Shown here in pieces: positions 1-8,009 of a stretch of DNA of 64,000 nt. Made by a program: the position numbers and the translations under genes. The DNA is taken from assembly GCF_000425205.1 (NCBI RefSeq), contig NZ_AULI01000005.1:62001-126000 (forward strand). Direction: 5' to 3'. The notes below the pieces were generated by a model. That model ran no database searches, was not told where the DNA came from, and saw only the letters and a program-made list of their open reading frames with translations. Within the stretch, counting starts at the first letter, position 1, and each line of letters starts with the position of its first letter. This DNA is from Pontibacillus halophilus JSM 076056 = DSM 19796. GTDB lineage: Bacteria > Bacillota > Bacilli > Bacillales > BH030062.

Positions 1-1
1 T

Positions 2-781
2 CGTCCATTCACATTTGAAGGCCGTAAGCGTTCAACTCAGGCTCACGGTGGAATTGACGCTCTTAAGAACAACGTTGATACACTGATTGTGATTCCTAAC
101 GATCGCCTACTTGAGATTGTGGATAAGAATACACCAATGCTTGAAGCATTCCGTGAAGCGGATAACGTACTTCGTCAGGGTGTTCAAGGTATCTCTGACC
201 TAATCGCAGTACCAGGATTAATCAACGTTGACTTTGCCGATGTGAAGACGATTATGGCAGACAAAGGTTCCGCGCTAATGGGAATTGGAATCGCAACGGG
301 TGAAAGTCGTTCAGCAGAAGCTGCGAAAAAGGCCATCTCATCTCCATTGCTTGAAACATCCATTGATGGTGCACATGGAGTCTTGATGAACATTACAGGT
401 GGCGCTAACTTGAGCCTTTATGAAGTTCAGGAAGCAGCGGACATTGTTACTTCAGCTGCAGATCAAGAAGTAAACGTAATATTCGGTTCCGTCATTAATG
501 AGAACTTAAAAGATGAGATTGTTGTAACCGTAATTGCGACTGGCTTTGAAGAAAGTCAACTGCAAGGTGGGAACCAAGGGAAAGCTCGTCCGAGCATTAG
601 CCAGCCATCAGAAGGACAAGCCGAGCGTAAACGTCCAGAACCTACTCGTCGTGAGCAACGTGAACGTGAACGTGAGCGTGAAGCACCGGCACAACAACAG
701 CAGCAACAACAACAACGTTCGAATGACGAAGATACGCTCGATATTCCGACATTCTTACGTAATCGCAATCGCCGTCGATAA
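2..781 (+). CDS. ftsZ: Cell division protein FtsZ, C-terminal part (5' truncated by window edge)
   Basis: FtsZ is the tubulin-like GTPase that polymerises into the division ring at mid-cell. The reading frame is open from base 2, so the N-terminal GTP-binding half, including the tubulin signature loop, lies outside the window. What is visible is the end of the GTPase domain and the C-terminal domain ([29 protein letters not shown]). An unstructured linker follows, rich in Arg/Glu repeats and then eight consecutive Gln. It ends in the conserved C-terminal peptide [16 protein letters not shown], which in this family binds FtsA, SepF and other partners. A hairpin terminator follows the stop codon at once. 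Identification is secure; only the 5' end is missing. Confidence 0.98.
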   Translation, partial: RPFTFEGRKRSTQAHGGIDALKNNVDTLIVIPNDRLLEIVDKNTPMLEAFREADNVLRQGVQGISDLIAVPGLINVDFADVKTIMADKGSALMGIGIATGESRSAEAAKKAISSPLLETSIDGAHGVLMNITGGANLSLYEVQEAADIVTSAADQEVNVIFGSVINENLKDEIVVTVIATGFEESQLQGGNQGKARPSISQPSEGQAERKRPEPTRREQREREREREAPAQQQQQQQQRSNDEDTLDIPTFLRNRNRRR

Positions 782-792
782 TAACGGACAAG

Positions 793-822
793 TGCTCCTC
801 TTTACAGAGGGGCATTTTTTTA
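793..822 (+). terminator. Rho-independent terminator after ftsZ
   Basis: A GC-containing stem (GCTCCTCT / AGAGGGGC, with one G-T pair) sits 12 bases after the ftsZ stop and is followed by a run of seven T. It probably ends the ftsA-ftsZ transcript. Confidence 0.85.
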
Positions 823-1248
823 TGATTTTTATGCGACAAAACTTGTTAGGATATACAAAAATAAGTTCTATCTGCAAAACATAATCTGACAGACTTCTGT
901 TTCTATCTTCGCTATACTAACTTCCATCAGGATGTTTCCATGCATCTTTGCCAGAGCCTCAACTGAATCATTTATTTCGTTAAAGTAGAAAGAAGAATTT
1001 GTGGGTGGTATGTCTCTATCTGAATTTAGACTGAACTGGATCATCACGACAGTCATTTGAAGCTTAGGCTTTGTTAACAGTAAGAATTAAAAAGTAAGAA
1101 CTGATGCAAGGATAGAAGCGGTCAGAAATGGGAAAGTACGTGTTTCTTGGCCATCGTCCTTTCTGTAATGCTCCTCCTACTATAAGTTATCGTAAGACGT
1201 GAACAGAGCCATTACTTAAGAGAATGCCAAAGAGAGAGGGAGGAAATT
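823..1248. other. Gap between ftsZ and spoIIGA without a convincing gene
   Basis: About 425 bases lie between ftsZ and spoIIGA. In B. subtilis this position holds the protease gene bpr, and no trace of it is recognisable here. A minus-strand frame of 62 codons (868-1056) exists but lacks a clear ribosome binding site and matches nothing I know. The spoIIGA promoter should lie here. I see no perfect Spo0A box (TTTGTCGAAA) near the gene; the closest matches are GCGACAAA at 834-841 and CACGACAGT near 1046. The AT-rich stretch around 1185-1195 (TATAAGTTAT) could contain a -10 element, but I cannot assign it firmly. Confidence 0.5.
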
Positions 1249-2169
1249 GTGACCATCTACCTGGATGCTGTTTGGCTGTTAAACTTCTTTCTAGATTGGA
1301 TGATCTTGATGCTGACGCAGTACATAGCGAAGTCAACAAGCAAGAGTTATCGATTAGCGCTTGCTGCAGCTTTTGCTTCCATGCTCGTTCCAATCACACT
1401 CTTTTATCCTCAATCCATCGTTACTCATCCAATCGGGAAAGTGCTCTTTTCCATTGTTATTCTGCTCATCGCCTTTGGATTCAAGAATAGTAGAAGGTTT
1501 TCTAGGTTATTTTTGCTATTCTACTTTGTCTCCTTCGCACTTGGGGGTAGCTTATTCGGAATTTATTATTTTCTTAACCAACAGATTCAATTGTCAGGTG
1601 GCGTTGTGTTAACGTATCAGACCGGGTTCGGGGATGGGGTTAGCTGGCTGTTCGTATTCCTAGGATTTCCGGTTGTCTGGTGGTTCACGAAGCGTCGAGT
1701 GGACAACCTTGTTACAGAGAAGCTGAAATACGATGAAATGCTCCAAGTCACAATTAGCCTAAACAAAGAGGAACGAACAACCACATCCTTAGTAGATAGT
1801 GGCAATCAGCTTGTCGACCCCATTACGAAACGGCCAATTGTAATCTGTGATAAGCCTTTCTTATCCCAGTGGTTCACCGATGACGAATGGGAGAGTCTTC
1901 AACAGAGTCAGGAAGATTTAGCGTTTGAGCGACTACCAGAAGAATGGCAACATGCCGTTCGTCTAATCCCTTATCAAGGGGTTTCAGGTCAGAAAGATTT
2001 TATGCTCGCATTAAAGCCTGATTATGTGCTTGTGCATACAGAAGATAAACAGTTGAAGATTGAAAGAGTATTAATCGGCATTCAATTTAGTCAACTTTCC
2101 AATGATCAAAGTTATCAATGCTTACTGCACCCTCATCTGCTAAAAACATTAGCGGTTCATTCTGCCTAA
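1249..2169 (+). CDS. spoIIGA: Sporulation sigma-E processing aspartic peptidase SpoIIGA
   Basis: SpoIIGA is a membrane-embedded aspartic protease of the sporulation septum. It removes the pro-sequence of sigma-E in the mother cell after a signal from the forespore protein SpoIIR. The N-terminal 150 residues form about five hydrophobic membrane segments (for example 6-28, 38-55, 63-80, 88-110, 130-147). The soluble C-terminal domain carries the catalytic motif DSGN with Asp at residue 183, the position known for the B. subtilis enzyme, and later ALKPDYVLV. The 306-residue length is normal. GTG is chosen as start because GGGAGGAAATT lies just upstream. The substrate gene sigE follows after 17 bases, which fits a spoIIG operon. 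Expression is expected to need Spo0A~P, but no strong 0A box is visible nearby. Confidence 0.96.
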   Translation: MTIYLDAVWLLNFFLDWMILMLTQYIAKSTSKSYRLALAAAFASMLVPITLFYPQSIVTHPIGKVLFSIVILLIAFGFKNSRRFSRLFLLFYFVSFALGGSLFGIYYFLNQQIQLSGGVVLTYQTGFGDGVSWLFVFLGFPVVWWFTKRRVDNLVTEKLKYDEMLQVTISLNKEERTTTSLVDSGNQLVDPITKRPIVICDKPFLSQWFTDDEWESLQQSQEDLAFERLPEEWQHAVRLIPYQGVSGQKDFMLALKPDYVLVHTEDKQLKIERVLIGIQFSQLSNDQSYQCLLHPHLLKTLAVHSA

Positions 2170-2186
2170 ACTGAAGGAGGATGTTA

Positions 2187-2906
2187 ATGACGAAGCTTAG
2201 ACTGAAAATTCAATTATGGTGGTACCGACTACTATTTAAACTTGGATGGAAGACAGACGAAATTTACTATATAGGAGGAAATGAGGCTCTCCCGCCTCCT
2301 TTAACAAAAGAAGAAGAACAGGAGCTGTTGAAGAAACTTCCAAAAGGAGATAAAGCCGCCCGAGCAATGTTGATTGAACGGAATCTTCGTCTCGTTGTCT
2401 ATATTGCAAGGAAATTTGAGAATACAGGGATTAATATTGAAGACTTAATTTCTATCGGGACAATTGGCCTAATTAAAGCAGTGAATACGTTTAATCCTGA
2501 GAAGAAAATAAAGCTTGCTACTTATGCTTCGCGATGTATTGAGAATGAAATCCTCATGTATCTAAGACGAAATAATAAAATTCGGAGTGAAGTGTCCTTT
2601 GATGAACCCCTAAATATTGATTGGGACGGAAATGAACTGTTGTTGTCTGATGTATTAGGGACAGAGGAAGACATCATCACGAAAGACCTAGAAGCAAGAG
2701 TCGATAAACGCCTACTTAAGAAAGCGTTGGAGCAACTGAATGACCGAGAAAAACAAATCATGGAGCTTCGATTCGGTTTAATTGGAGAGGAAGAGAAGAC
2801 GCAAAAAGATGTGGCTGATATGCTTGGCATCTCCCAATCCTACATCTCAAGACTCGAGAAGAAGATCATTAAACGATTGAAAAAAGAATTTAATAAAATG
2901 GTGTAA
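2187..2906 (+). CDS. sigE: RNA polymerase sporulation sigma factor SigE (pro-sigma-E)
   Basis: Sigma-E directs early mother-cell transcription during sporulation. The protein is almost identical to the B. subtilis factor: pro-sequence of roughly 27 residues ending near YYIGG, region 2 with [16 protein letters not shown] and [16 protein letters not shown], and region 4 helix-turn-helix [22 protein letters not shown] place the start at the second in-frame ATG because GGAGG at 2176-2180 is six bases before it, whereas the ATG at 2181 touches the Shine-Dalgarno sequence. This gives 239 residues, exactly the B. subtilis length. It is co-transcribed with spoIIGA and followed by a terminator. Confidence 0.98.
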   Translation: MTKLRLKIQLWWYRLLFKLGWKTDEIYYIGGNEALPPPLTKEEEQELLKKLPKGDKAARAMLIERNLRLVVYIARKFENTGINIEDLISIGTIGLIKAVNTFNPEKKIKLATYASRCIENEILMYLRRNNKIRSEVSFDEPLNIDWDGNELLLSDVLGTEEDIITKDLEARVDKRLLKKALEQLNDREKQIMELRFGLIGEEEKTQKDVADMLGISQSYISRLEKKIIKRLKKEFNKMV

Positions 2907-2920
2907 TGCCTTATGTCTGT

Positions 2921-2957
2921 AAAGAGAAAGCTCATCCGTGAGCTTTCTCTTTTCTTG
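2921..2957 (+). terminator. Terminator after sigE
   Basis: An inverted repeat of about 11 bp (AGAGAAAGCTC / GAGCTTTCTCT) around a short loop is followed by TTTTCTT. It separates the spoIIG operon from sigG, which then uses its own promoter. Confidence 0.85.
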
Positions 2958-2962
2958 CGTCT

Positions 2963-2991
2963 GCATAAAATTCCCTCTCGCGGAGAAACTG
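2963..2991 (+). promoter_or_regulatory. Candidate sigma-F/sigma-G promoter for sigG
   Basis: GCATA at 2963-2967 fits the -35 element and GGAGAAACTG at 2982-2991 fits every position of the -10 consensus GGNNANAHTR, with 14 bases between them. This matches the known forespore-specific, autoregulated expression of sigG in Bacillus. The assignment rests on motif match and position only. Confidence 0.7.
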
Positions 2992-3028
2992 TTCTTTGAC
3001 AGCATCTCCACTAGAGGGGGGTTAAGAT

Positions 3029-3811
3029 ATGACTCGACATAAAGTAGAAATATGTGGTGTCGACACATCCAAATTACCTGTACTTAAAAACAAAGAAATG
3101 AGAGAACTATTCAAGCAAATGCAAGATGAAGGAGATATTACAGCTCGAGAGAAGCTTGTGAATGGGAATCTTCGTCTTGTATTAAGCGTCATTCAACGTT
3201 TTAACAATCGCGGTGAATATGTGGACGACCTCTTTCAAGTCGGCTGTATCGGACTAATGAAGTCGATTGATAACTTTGACTTGGGTCAGAATGTTAAGTT
3301 CTCAACGTATGCAGTTCCTATGATTATTGGTGAAATTAGAAGATACCTTCGAGATAATAATCCGATTCGTGTATCAAGATCATTAAGAGATATTGCATAC
3401 AAGGCTTTACAAGTAAGAGAGAAGCTGATGAGTAAGACCTCAAGAGAACCAACGCCAGTCGAGATTGCTGAAGAAATGGGGGTTCCCCATTCTGATATCG
3501 TCTTTGCTCTCGATGCGATTCAAGACCCAGTTTCGTTGTTTGAACCGATTTACAACGACGGGGGAGACCCAATTTTCGTCATGGATCAATTAAGTGATGA
3601 CCGTAACAAAGATTCCATCTGGATAGATGAAATCGCGCTTAAAGAAGGGATGCGTCGATTAAACGAACGGGAGAAATCAATCTTAAATAAACGATTTTTC
3701 CAAGGGAAGACACAAATGGAAGTTGCTGATGAGATAGGAATTTCTCAAGCGCAAGTATCTCGTCTTGAAAAAGCAGCCATTCAGGAAATGAATAAGCAAA
3801 TGTATGATTAA
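3029..3811 (+). CDS. sigG: RNA polymerase sporulation sigma factor SigG
   Basis: Sigma-G drives late forespore gene expression, including small acid-soluble spore proteins and germination genes. The 260-residue length equals that of the B. subtilis protein. The start MTRHKVEICGVDTSKLPVL is typical of SigG. Region 2 (LRLVLSVIQRFNNRGEYVDDLFQ, KFSTYAVPMIIGEIRRYLRD), region 3 and the region 4 helix-turn-helix (QMEVADEIGISQAQVSRLEK) are present. ATG is preceded by AGAGGGGGG. It is transcribed alone, after the sigE terminator and a sigma-F/G-type promoter, and has a terminator of its own. Confidence 0.98.
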   Translation: MTRHKVEICGVDTSKLPVLKNKEMRELFKQMQDEGDITAREKLVNGNLRLVLSVIQRFNNRGEYVDDLFQVGCIGLMKSIDNFDLGQNVKFSTYAVPMIIGEIRRYLRDNNPIRVSRSLRDIAYKALQVREKLMSKTSREPTPVEIAEEMGVPHSDIVFALDAIQDPVSLFEPIYNDGGDPIFVMDQLSDDRNKDSIWIDEIALKEGMRRLNEREKSILNKRFFQGKTQMEVADEIGISQAQVSRLEKAAIQEMNKQMYD

Positions 3812-3818
3812 ATAAGGG

Positions 3819-3858
3819 AGTCAGACCTAGTGTAAATGGTCTGGCTTCTTTCCTTTTT
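3819..3858 (+). terminator. Terminator after sigG
   Basis: Stem AGTCAGACC / GGTCTGGCT with a ten-base loop and a T-rich tail directly after the sigG stop. Confidence 0.8.
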
Positions 3859-3918
3859 CTCGTTAATGTTTAGAAAGAAACGTGCATAAGATGGTAAAAA
3901 AGGGCGGTGACACGAACA

Positions 3919-4185
3919 ATGATGATTTCTGAACTTCAGATGAAGGAAATTATATCAGTCGAGACGGGTCAAAGATTGGGTCATTTGTCAGATTTAGAAG
4001 TCGATGTTGAACGTGGTAGAATTTTAGCACTCATCGTTAGTGCGAAAGGGAAGATGATGGGGTTGTTTGGCAAAGAAGAAGAGATTGTCATTCCTTGGGA
4101 AACGATTGTCACAATCGGTGAAGACGTTATATTAGTAAAGAATGTGACCAAACCGGTCGTTTATCCAGAACAAAAAGTAGAATAA
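3919..4185 (+). CDS. ylmC: YlmC/YmxH family PRC-barrel sporulation-associated protein
   Basis: Small protein of 88 residues with one PRC-barrel domain, a beta-rich fold found in RimM and photosynthetic reaction centres. Visible features are the N-terminal ISELQMKEIISVETGQRLG, a central KGKMMGLFGKEEEIVIPW and ILVKNV near the end. The family is annotated as YlmC/YmxH sporulation proteins, but its biochemical role is unknown. I use the ATG at 3919 because GGGCGGTGA lies nine bases before it; the upstream GTG at 3907 overlaps that sequence. It lies between sigG and the ylmDEFGH cell-division genes, as in B. subtilis. Confidence 0.85.
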   Translation: MMISELQMKEIISVETGQRLGHLSDLEVDVERGRILALIVSAKGKMMGLFGKEEEIVIPWETIVTIGEDVILVKNVTKPVVYPEQKVE

Positions 4186-4217
4186 ATGGAACATCTTAAG
4201 AAAAATGAGGAAAGATG

Positions 4218-4226
4218 TGATAAAAT
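4218..4226 (+). promoter_or_regulatory. Candidate extended -10 promoter for the pgeF-ylmE-sepF operon
   Basis: TGATAAAAT forms an extended -10 element (TGn then TAAAAT) 33 bases before the pgeF start. No good -35 hexamer is seen, as is common for extended -10 promoters. Confidence 0.45.
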
Positions 4227-4259
4227 AGATGCGATAACAGAGATATGGGGGATTCACGA

Positions 4260-5084
4260 ATGATTGAAGGATTTCATCACACACACCCTGCTTATTTAGA
4301 GGTAACAAAGTGGACGTATGGGAATGAGCAACTCGTAGCAGGGATGACAACTAGGCTAGGTGGGCTCGGGGAAGTTCCATTCGATACGTTTAACTTAGCC
4401 TGGCACGTGCCTGATGTTCACCAAACGATAGTGGATAATCGTCATATACTTGCGGATCTATTACAGTTCCCTGTACATACATGGGTAGGGGGAGAACAGG
4501 TGCATGGCACGAGGATACATCGCGTCACTAGACAGGACCTCGGGAAAGGTGCACTAGAACAAGATACGGCCGTTAAAGAAGTGGATGGCCTCATTACGAA
4601 TGAGAAAGATGTTCTTCTAACAGCATTTTATGCAGACTGTGTGCCTTTATTCTTCTACGACCCTGTTACGGAATGGGTTGGAATTGCGCATGCGGGTTGG
4701 AAAGGGACAGTTGGTCGAATGGGACCAAAGATGATTGATGCTCTGGTTGAAGAAGGGTCTTCTATTGAGAACATTAAAGTTGCCATTGGACCTTCCATTG
4801 GGGGAGACGTATACGAAGTGGATGACACTGTCATACAGCACATTCTTCGTGAAGAGAGAACGGAGGACGTCATCCTTTCCGCATCTTCTGGTAAGTATAT
4901 GCTTTCGTTACAACATCTGCACCTACAACAAATAAAAAAAGCAGGAATACTGGAGAAAAATATCGAATTATCCGAGTATTGCACGTACCAAAACGACCAC
5001 CTTTTCTTCTCGCATCGACGTGATCAAGGAAAAACAGGACGAATGTTAGGGTTTATTGGATTACGTAGCGAGGAACGAGGTTAG
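4260..5084 (+). CDS. pgeF: Peptidoglycan editing factor PgeF (YlmD, DUF152 / Cu-oxidase_4 family)
   Basis: Member of the YfiH/YlmD family, formerly called polyphenol oxidase. In E. coli YfiH keeps L-Ser out of the peptidoglycan stem peptide, and other members show purine-nucleoside activity. The signature His/Cys metal ligands are visible in GGEQVHGTR, FYADCVPLFF and GIAHAGWKGT. The C-terminal block CTYQNDHLFFSHRRDQGKTG is also typical. ATG at 4260 is preferred because GGGGGA stands eight bases upstream; an in-frame ATG at 4245 would lie in front of that site. It begins the run pgeF-ylmE-sepF-ylmG, suggesting a wall or division link. Confidence 0.92.
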   Translation: MIEGFHHTHPAYLEVTKWTYGNEQLVAGMTTRLGGLGEVPFDTFNLAWHVPDVHQTIVDNRHILADLLQFPVHTWVGGEQVHGTRIHRVTRQDLGKGALEQDTAVKEVDGLITNEKDVLLTAFYADCVPLFFYDPVTEWVGIAHAGWKGTVGRMGPKMIDALVEEGSSIENIKVAIGPSIGGDVYEVDDTVIQHILREERTEDVILSASSGKYMLSLQHLHLQQIKKAGILEKNIELSEYCTYQNDHLFFSHRRDQGKTGRMLGFIGLRSEERG

Positions 5085-5093
5085 GGGTATCAC

Positions 5094-5777
5094 ATGAATA
5101 TCAAAGAGAATGCAGCAGACATACAAAGAAAAGTGGAAGCCGCATCAGAACAGAGTGGACGAAGTGCATCAGATGTTACTGTGATTGCTGTTACGAAATA
5201 TGTGTCTGTTGAACGTGCTCACCAAGCTGTGGAGGCAGGAATCACACACCTTGGTGAGAACCGACCTGAAGGGCTAATAGAGAAGCAGACACATCTTTCA
5301 AACGGTGTTACATGGCACTTTATTGGGTCACTCCAATCAAAGAAAGTTAAGCGTGTCATTGATGGCGTTGATGTACTTCATTCGTTAGACAGATTGTCAT
5401 TAGCGAAAGAAATTCAAAAGCGTTCAGAGCGCGTCGTTCCATGCTTTATCCAAGTTAATGTTTCTGGTGAAGAATCAAAACAAGGACTATCTCTAGACGA
5501 GGTCCACGAGTTCGTGAATGAGCTTGAAGCGTACGACCGGATAAAGGTAATCGGCCTAATGACAATGGCTCCCTATATCGATGATGAGGACGAGCTCCGT
5601 TCATGCTTTAGAAGGTTACGCTTATTACGCGATGAGATTCAGGACTTAGGGTTGTCTCATGCCCCTTGCACAGAGCTTTCGATGGGGATGAGCAATGACT
5701 ACACGATTGCGATTGAAGAAGGAGCAACTCATATACGAATTGGGACAAGCTTAGTAGGCAACGAACAAAAAGAATAG
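5094..5777 (+). CDS. ylmE: YggS family pyridoxal phosphate homeostasis protein (YlmE)
   Basis: PLP-binding TIM-barrel protein that buffers free pyridoxal 5'-phosphate; no catalytic reaction is established. The PLP-binding lysine is in [11 protein letters not shown] (Lys35), followed by [36 protein letters not shown] and [23 protein letters not shown] are family blocks. At 227 residues it is full length. The ATG follows GAGGTTAGGGG and is nine bases after pgeF, so the two are probably co-transcribed. Position upstream of sepF is conserved in Gram-positive bacteria. Confidence 0.95.
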   Translation: MNIKENAADIQRKVEAASEQSGRSASDVTVIAVTKYVSVERAHQAVEAGITHLGENRPEGLIEKQTHLSNGVTWHFIGSLQSKKVKRVIDGVDVLHSLDRLSLAKEIQKRSERVVPCFIQVNVSGEESKQGLSLDEVHEFVNELEAYDRIKVIGLMTMAPYIDDEDELRSCFRRLRLLRDEIQDLGLSHAPCTELSMGMSNDYTIAIEEGATHIRIGTSLVGNEQKE

Positions 5778-5794
5778 AGAGGAGTGAACTGAAC

Positions 5795-6241
5795 ATGAGC
5801 ATTAAAAACAAATTAAAAAAAGTGTTTGCCTTAGATGATGAATATGAGTACGAATATGTGGATGAATCGGAAATTGATCTACCAGAGCACTTTCAAGACC
5901 AGCAAGAATCCCAGCAAGAGAAAAAGCAAAACGTTGTGAGTTTGAAAACGATGCAGCAGTCTTCAAAGGTTGTGCTGACAGAACCAAGGTCGTACAACGA
6001 GGCTCAAGAAATTGCAGATCATCTAGTCAATCGTCGTGCTACGGTCATTAATTTACAGATGGTGGACCACACACAAGCAAAGCGAATAGTAGACTTTTTA
6101 AGCGGAACCGTTTATGCTATTGGTGGAGACATTCAGAAACTTGGATCTCAAACATTCTTATGTACACCTGACAATATTGATGTTTCAGGGTCTATTACCG
6201 AAATGTTGACAGCAGAAGATGATTACGAGAAAAGGTGGTAA
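5795..6241 (+). CDS. sepF: Cell division protein SepF
   Basis: SepF binds the C-terminal peptide of FtsZ, forms rings and tethers the Z-ring to the membrane. The start [21 protein letters not shown] is the amphipathic membrane-targeting helix followed by an acidic linker. The folded DUF552 domain spans about residues 60-140 ([53 protein letters not shown]). Length 148 is normal. RBS is AGAGGAG. Its stop codon overlaps the region that carries the ribosome binding site of ylmG, indicating translational coupling. Confidence 0.97.
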   Translation: MSIKNKLKKVFALDDEYEYEYVDESEIDLPEHFQDQQESQQEKKQNVVSLKTMQQSSKVVLTEPRSYNEAQEIADHLVNRRATVINLQMVDHTQAKRIVDFLSGTVYAIGGDIQKLGSQTFLCTPDNIDVSGSITEMLTAEDDYEKRW

Positions 6242-6246
6242 CCACT

Positions 6247-6534
6247 TTGGATGAATTTTTGTTTACGCTTTATAGATTTTTAGGAACATTGCTTCAGCTT
6301 TATTCCTTTGCGTTGATTATTTACATTTTCATGTCCTGGTTCCCTGGAGCGAGAGAATCTTCAATCGGGAGCTTTATAGGACGAATTTGTGAGCCATACT
6401 TAGAGCCTTTTCGACGAATTGTTCCACCGATTGGGATGCTTGATTTATCCCCAATCGTTGCGATTCTAGTACTTAACTTCGCAGCAGGATACGGTCTGCA
6501 AGCACTGTTCCAAATACTATCTAGTTTATTGTAG
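6247..6534 (+). CDS. ylmG: YggT family membrane protein YlmG
   Basis: Small integral membrane protein with two hydrophobic segments and the family motif YIFMSWFPGARES between them. YlmG/YggT proteins are linked to division and nucleoid distribution, also in cyanobacteria and chloroplasts; the mechanism is unknown. I favour TTG at 6247, which has AAAGGTGG eight bases upstream. The GTG at 6235 would extend the protein by four residues but sits on that site. It is coupled to sepF and followed by a terminator. Confidence 0.9.
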   Translation: MDEFLFTLYRFLGTLLQLYSFALIIYIFMSWFPGARESSIGSFIGRICEPYLEPFRRIVPPIGMLDLSPIVAILVLNFAAGYGLQALFQILSSLL

Positions 6535-6563
6535 ATCATGTGACAACATGATCTGCTTTTTTA
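6534..6563 (+). terminator. Hairpin terminator between ylmG and ylmH
   Basis: A perfect 8-bp stem GATCATGT/ACATGATC with a GACA loop is followed by TGCTTTTTTA. It begins two bases before the end of the ylmG stop codon and may attenuate read-through into ylmH. Confidence 0.75.
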
Positions 6564-6580
6564 TGGGTTAGGATGAGACG

Positions 6581-7354
6581 ATGGAAATTTACCAACATTT
6601 TAGAAAAGAAGAACAACCATTTATAGATAACGTCGTATCCTGGAAAGAGGAAGTCGGCCGTTCGTTCACACGAAAATTGACCGATTTTCTTGACCCGCGT
6701 GAACGGATGATCTTTCAATCCATCATTGGGCAGGATGAAGACTTTGTATGGAAAGCTTATGGAGGCCCTGACCATGCAGAACGCCAACGAATGATTCTTG
6801 CTCCTTTCTATGAGGAAATAGAAGAGAAAGATTTCGAGGTCACGCTCCTTGAAGCTTCTTATCCAAGTAAATTTGTGACGTTGGAGCACCGTGATGTTCT
6901 CGGTGCATTTATGAGTCTTGGGGTTGTACGTAAGAAGCTTGGCGACCTCATCGTTACAGAGGACAAGATTCAGATTCTAGTTGCTTCTGAAATTGCTGAT
7001 TATGTTAAGATGAATCTAACGGGGGTAAAGAAGGCTGGAATCCAATTTGCTGAGAAGCCAATTGACAATCTGCTGCCCTCAGAGGAAGAGTGGCTTCAGA
7101 AAGATGGCACCGTATCCTCGCTTCGTCTCGATGTAGTTCTAAAGGAAATCTATACTCTTTCTCGTCAGAAAGCTGTACAGTTTATTGAGAAGGGTCAAAT
7201 TAAAGTGAACTATCGAACAGTTGAATCTAGTTCCTTTGAGCTTAGAGAAGGCGATTTGATCTCATTCCGTGGGAAAGGACGCAGTCTCCTAACTTCAGTA
7301 CATGGTCAGACGAAGAAGGAGAAATGGCGGGTCTCATACGCAAAGTTGAAATAG
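6581..7354 (+). CDS. ylmH: S4-domain RNA-binding protein YlmH
   Basis: Cytoplasmic RNA-binding protein of 257 residues. The C-terminal S4 domain (about residues 182-240) shows SSLRLDVVLKEIYTLSRQKA and VNYRTVESSSFELREGDLISFRG. The N-terminal part is the YlmH-specific domain, with IYQHFRKEEQPFID. YlmH homologues bind stalled 50S subunits in ribosome-associated quality control, acting in parallel with RqcH; rqcH itself is present at 27.6-29.3 kb. In division clusters it is also associated with Z-ring function in some cocci. ATG at 6581 follows a weak TTAGGATGAG site. Confidence 0.93.
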   Translation: MEIYQHFRKEEQPFIDNVVSWKEEVGRSFTRKLTDFLDPRERMIFQSIIGQDEDFVWKAYGGPDHAERQRMILAPFYEEIEEKDFEVTLLEASYPSKFVTLEHRDVLGAFMSLGVVRKKLGDLIVTEDKIQILVASEIADYVKMNLTGVKKAGIQFAEKPIDNLLPSEEEWLQKDGTVSSLRLDVVLKEIYTLSRQKAVQFIEKGQIKVNYRTVESSSFELREGDLISFRGKGRSLLTSVHGQTKKEKWRVSYAKLK

Positions 7355-7383
7355 TTACAGGAACGAGCAGGATTTTGTTAAGC

Positions 7384-7393
7384 TTTGTCGAAA
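7384..7393 (+). promoter_or_regulatory. Perfect Spo0A-box match upstream of divIVA
   Basis: TTTGTCGAAA equals the best consensus for the Spo0A binding site (0A box, core TGNCGAA) and lies 48 bases before the divIVA start in the short ylmH-divIVA gap. An exact 10-mer is expected about 0.1 times by chance in a window of this size. Function is an inference. Confidence 0.5.
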
Positions 7394-7441
7394 GACACTT
7401 AGTAATGACTATGAAACGACATCGTTAAGGAGGTGGCCCTA

Positions 7442-7969
7442 GTGGCTTTAACACCATTGGACATTCACAATAAGGAATTCACGCGAGGTTTTCGTGGGTA
7501 TGACGAAGATGAGGTAAATGAATTTCTTGACCAGGTTATTAAAGATTATGAAAGCATTATTCGTGACAAGAAGAACCTTGAAGAGAAGGTTCAGAACCTA
7601 GAAGAAAGATTAGGGCATTTCAGCAATATTGAAGAGACATTAAATAAATCCATTTTAGTCGCTCAAGAAACTGCTGAAGAAGTGAAGAGCAATGCGACGA
7701 AAGAATCTAAGTTAATCGTGAAAGAAGCAGAGAAGAATGCGGACCGCATTATTAACGAAGCGCTTTCTCGTTCCCGTCGTATTTCATTAGAAGTAGAAGA
7801 GTTGAAGAAACAAGCGAAAGTGTTCCGCACTCGATTAAAAATGCTTGTTGAGGCTCAGCTTGATATGATTGAAAATGACGATTGGGATGACTTATTCAAC
7901 GTGAAGCTTGACGAAGATGTTGAGGCTGAAGAAGAAGAGAGCGTTGATTTGGTCAAGAGTAATTCTTGA
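7442..7969 (+). CDS. divIVA: Cell pole / septum positioning protein DivIVA
   Basis: DivIVA is a coiled-coil protein that recognises negatively curved membrane at septa and poles. It positions MinJ-MinD in growth and the chromosome origin during sporulation. Residues 1-60 match the lipid-binding domain, including Phe17-Arg18 in [13 protein letters not shown], the pair shown to contact membrane in B. subtilis. A long coiled coil follows ([50 protein letters not shown]). The tail is acidic. The start is GTG at 7442, seven bases after AAGGAGGTG; the GTG at 7433 overlaps that site. Length is 175 residues. The upstream gap carries a Spo0A-box match. Confidence 0.97.
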   Translation: MALTPLDIHNKEFTRGFRGYDEDEVNEFLDQVIKDYESIIRDKKNLEEKVQNLEERLGHFSNIEETLNKSILVAQETAEEVKSNATKESKLIVKEAEKNADRIINEALSRSRRISLEVEELKKQAKVFRTRLKMLVEAQLDMIENDDWDDLFNVKLDEDVEAEEEESVDLVKSNS

Positions 7970-7994
7970 CGCCTCTCGCATTTTTACATATAAT
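7966..7994 (+). promoter_or_regulatory. Sigma-A promoter of the ileS T-box transcript
   Basis: TTGACG at 7966-7971 and a perfect TATAAT at 7989-7994 are separated by 17 bases. The -35 element overlaps the divIVA stop codon. Confidence 0.85.
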
Positions 7995-8009
7995 ATTTTA
8001 ACAGAGTTT

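Noticed and set aside
556-768. Minus-strand frame with eight consecutive Cys and Arg/Ser repeats
   Set aside because: It is the antisense reading of the ftsZ CAA/CAG and CGTGAA repeats, with no binding site; not a real gene.
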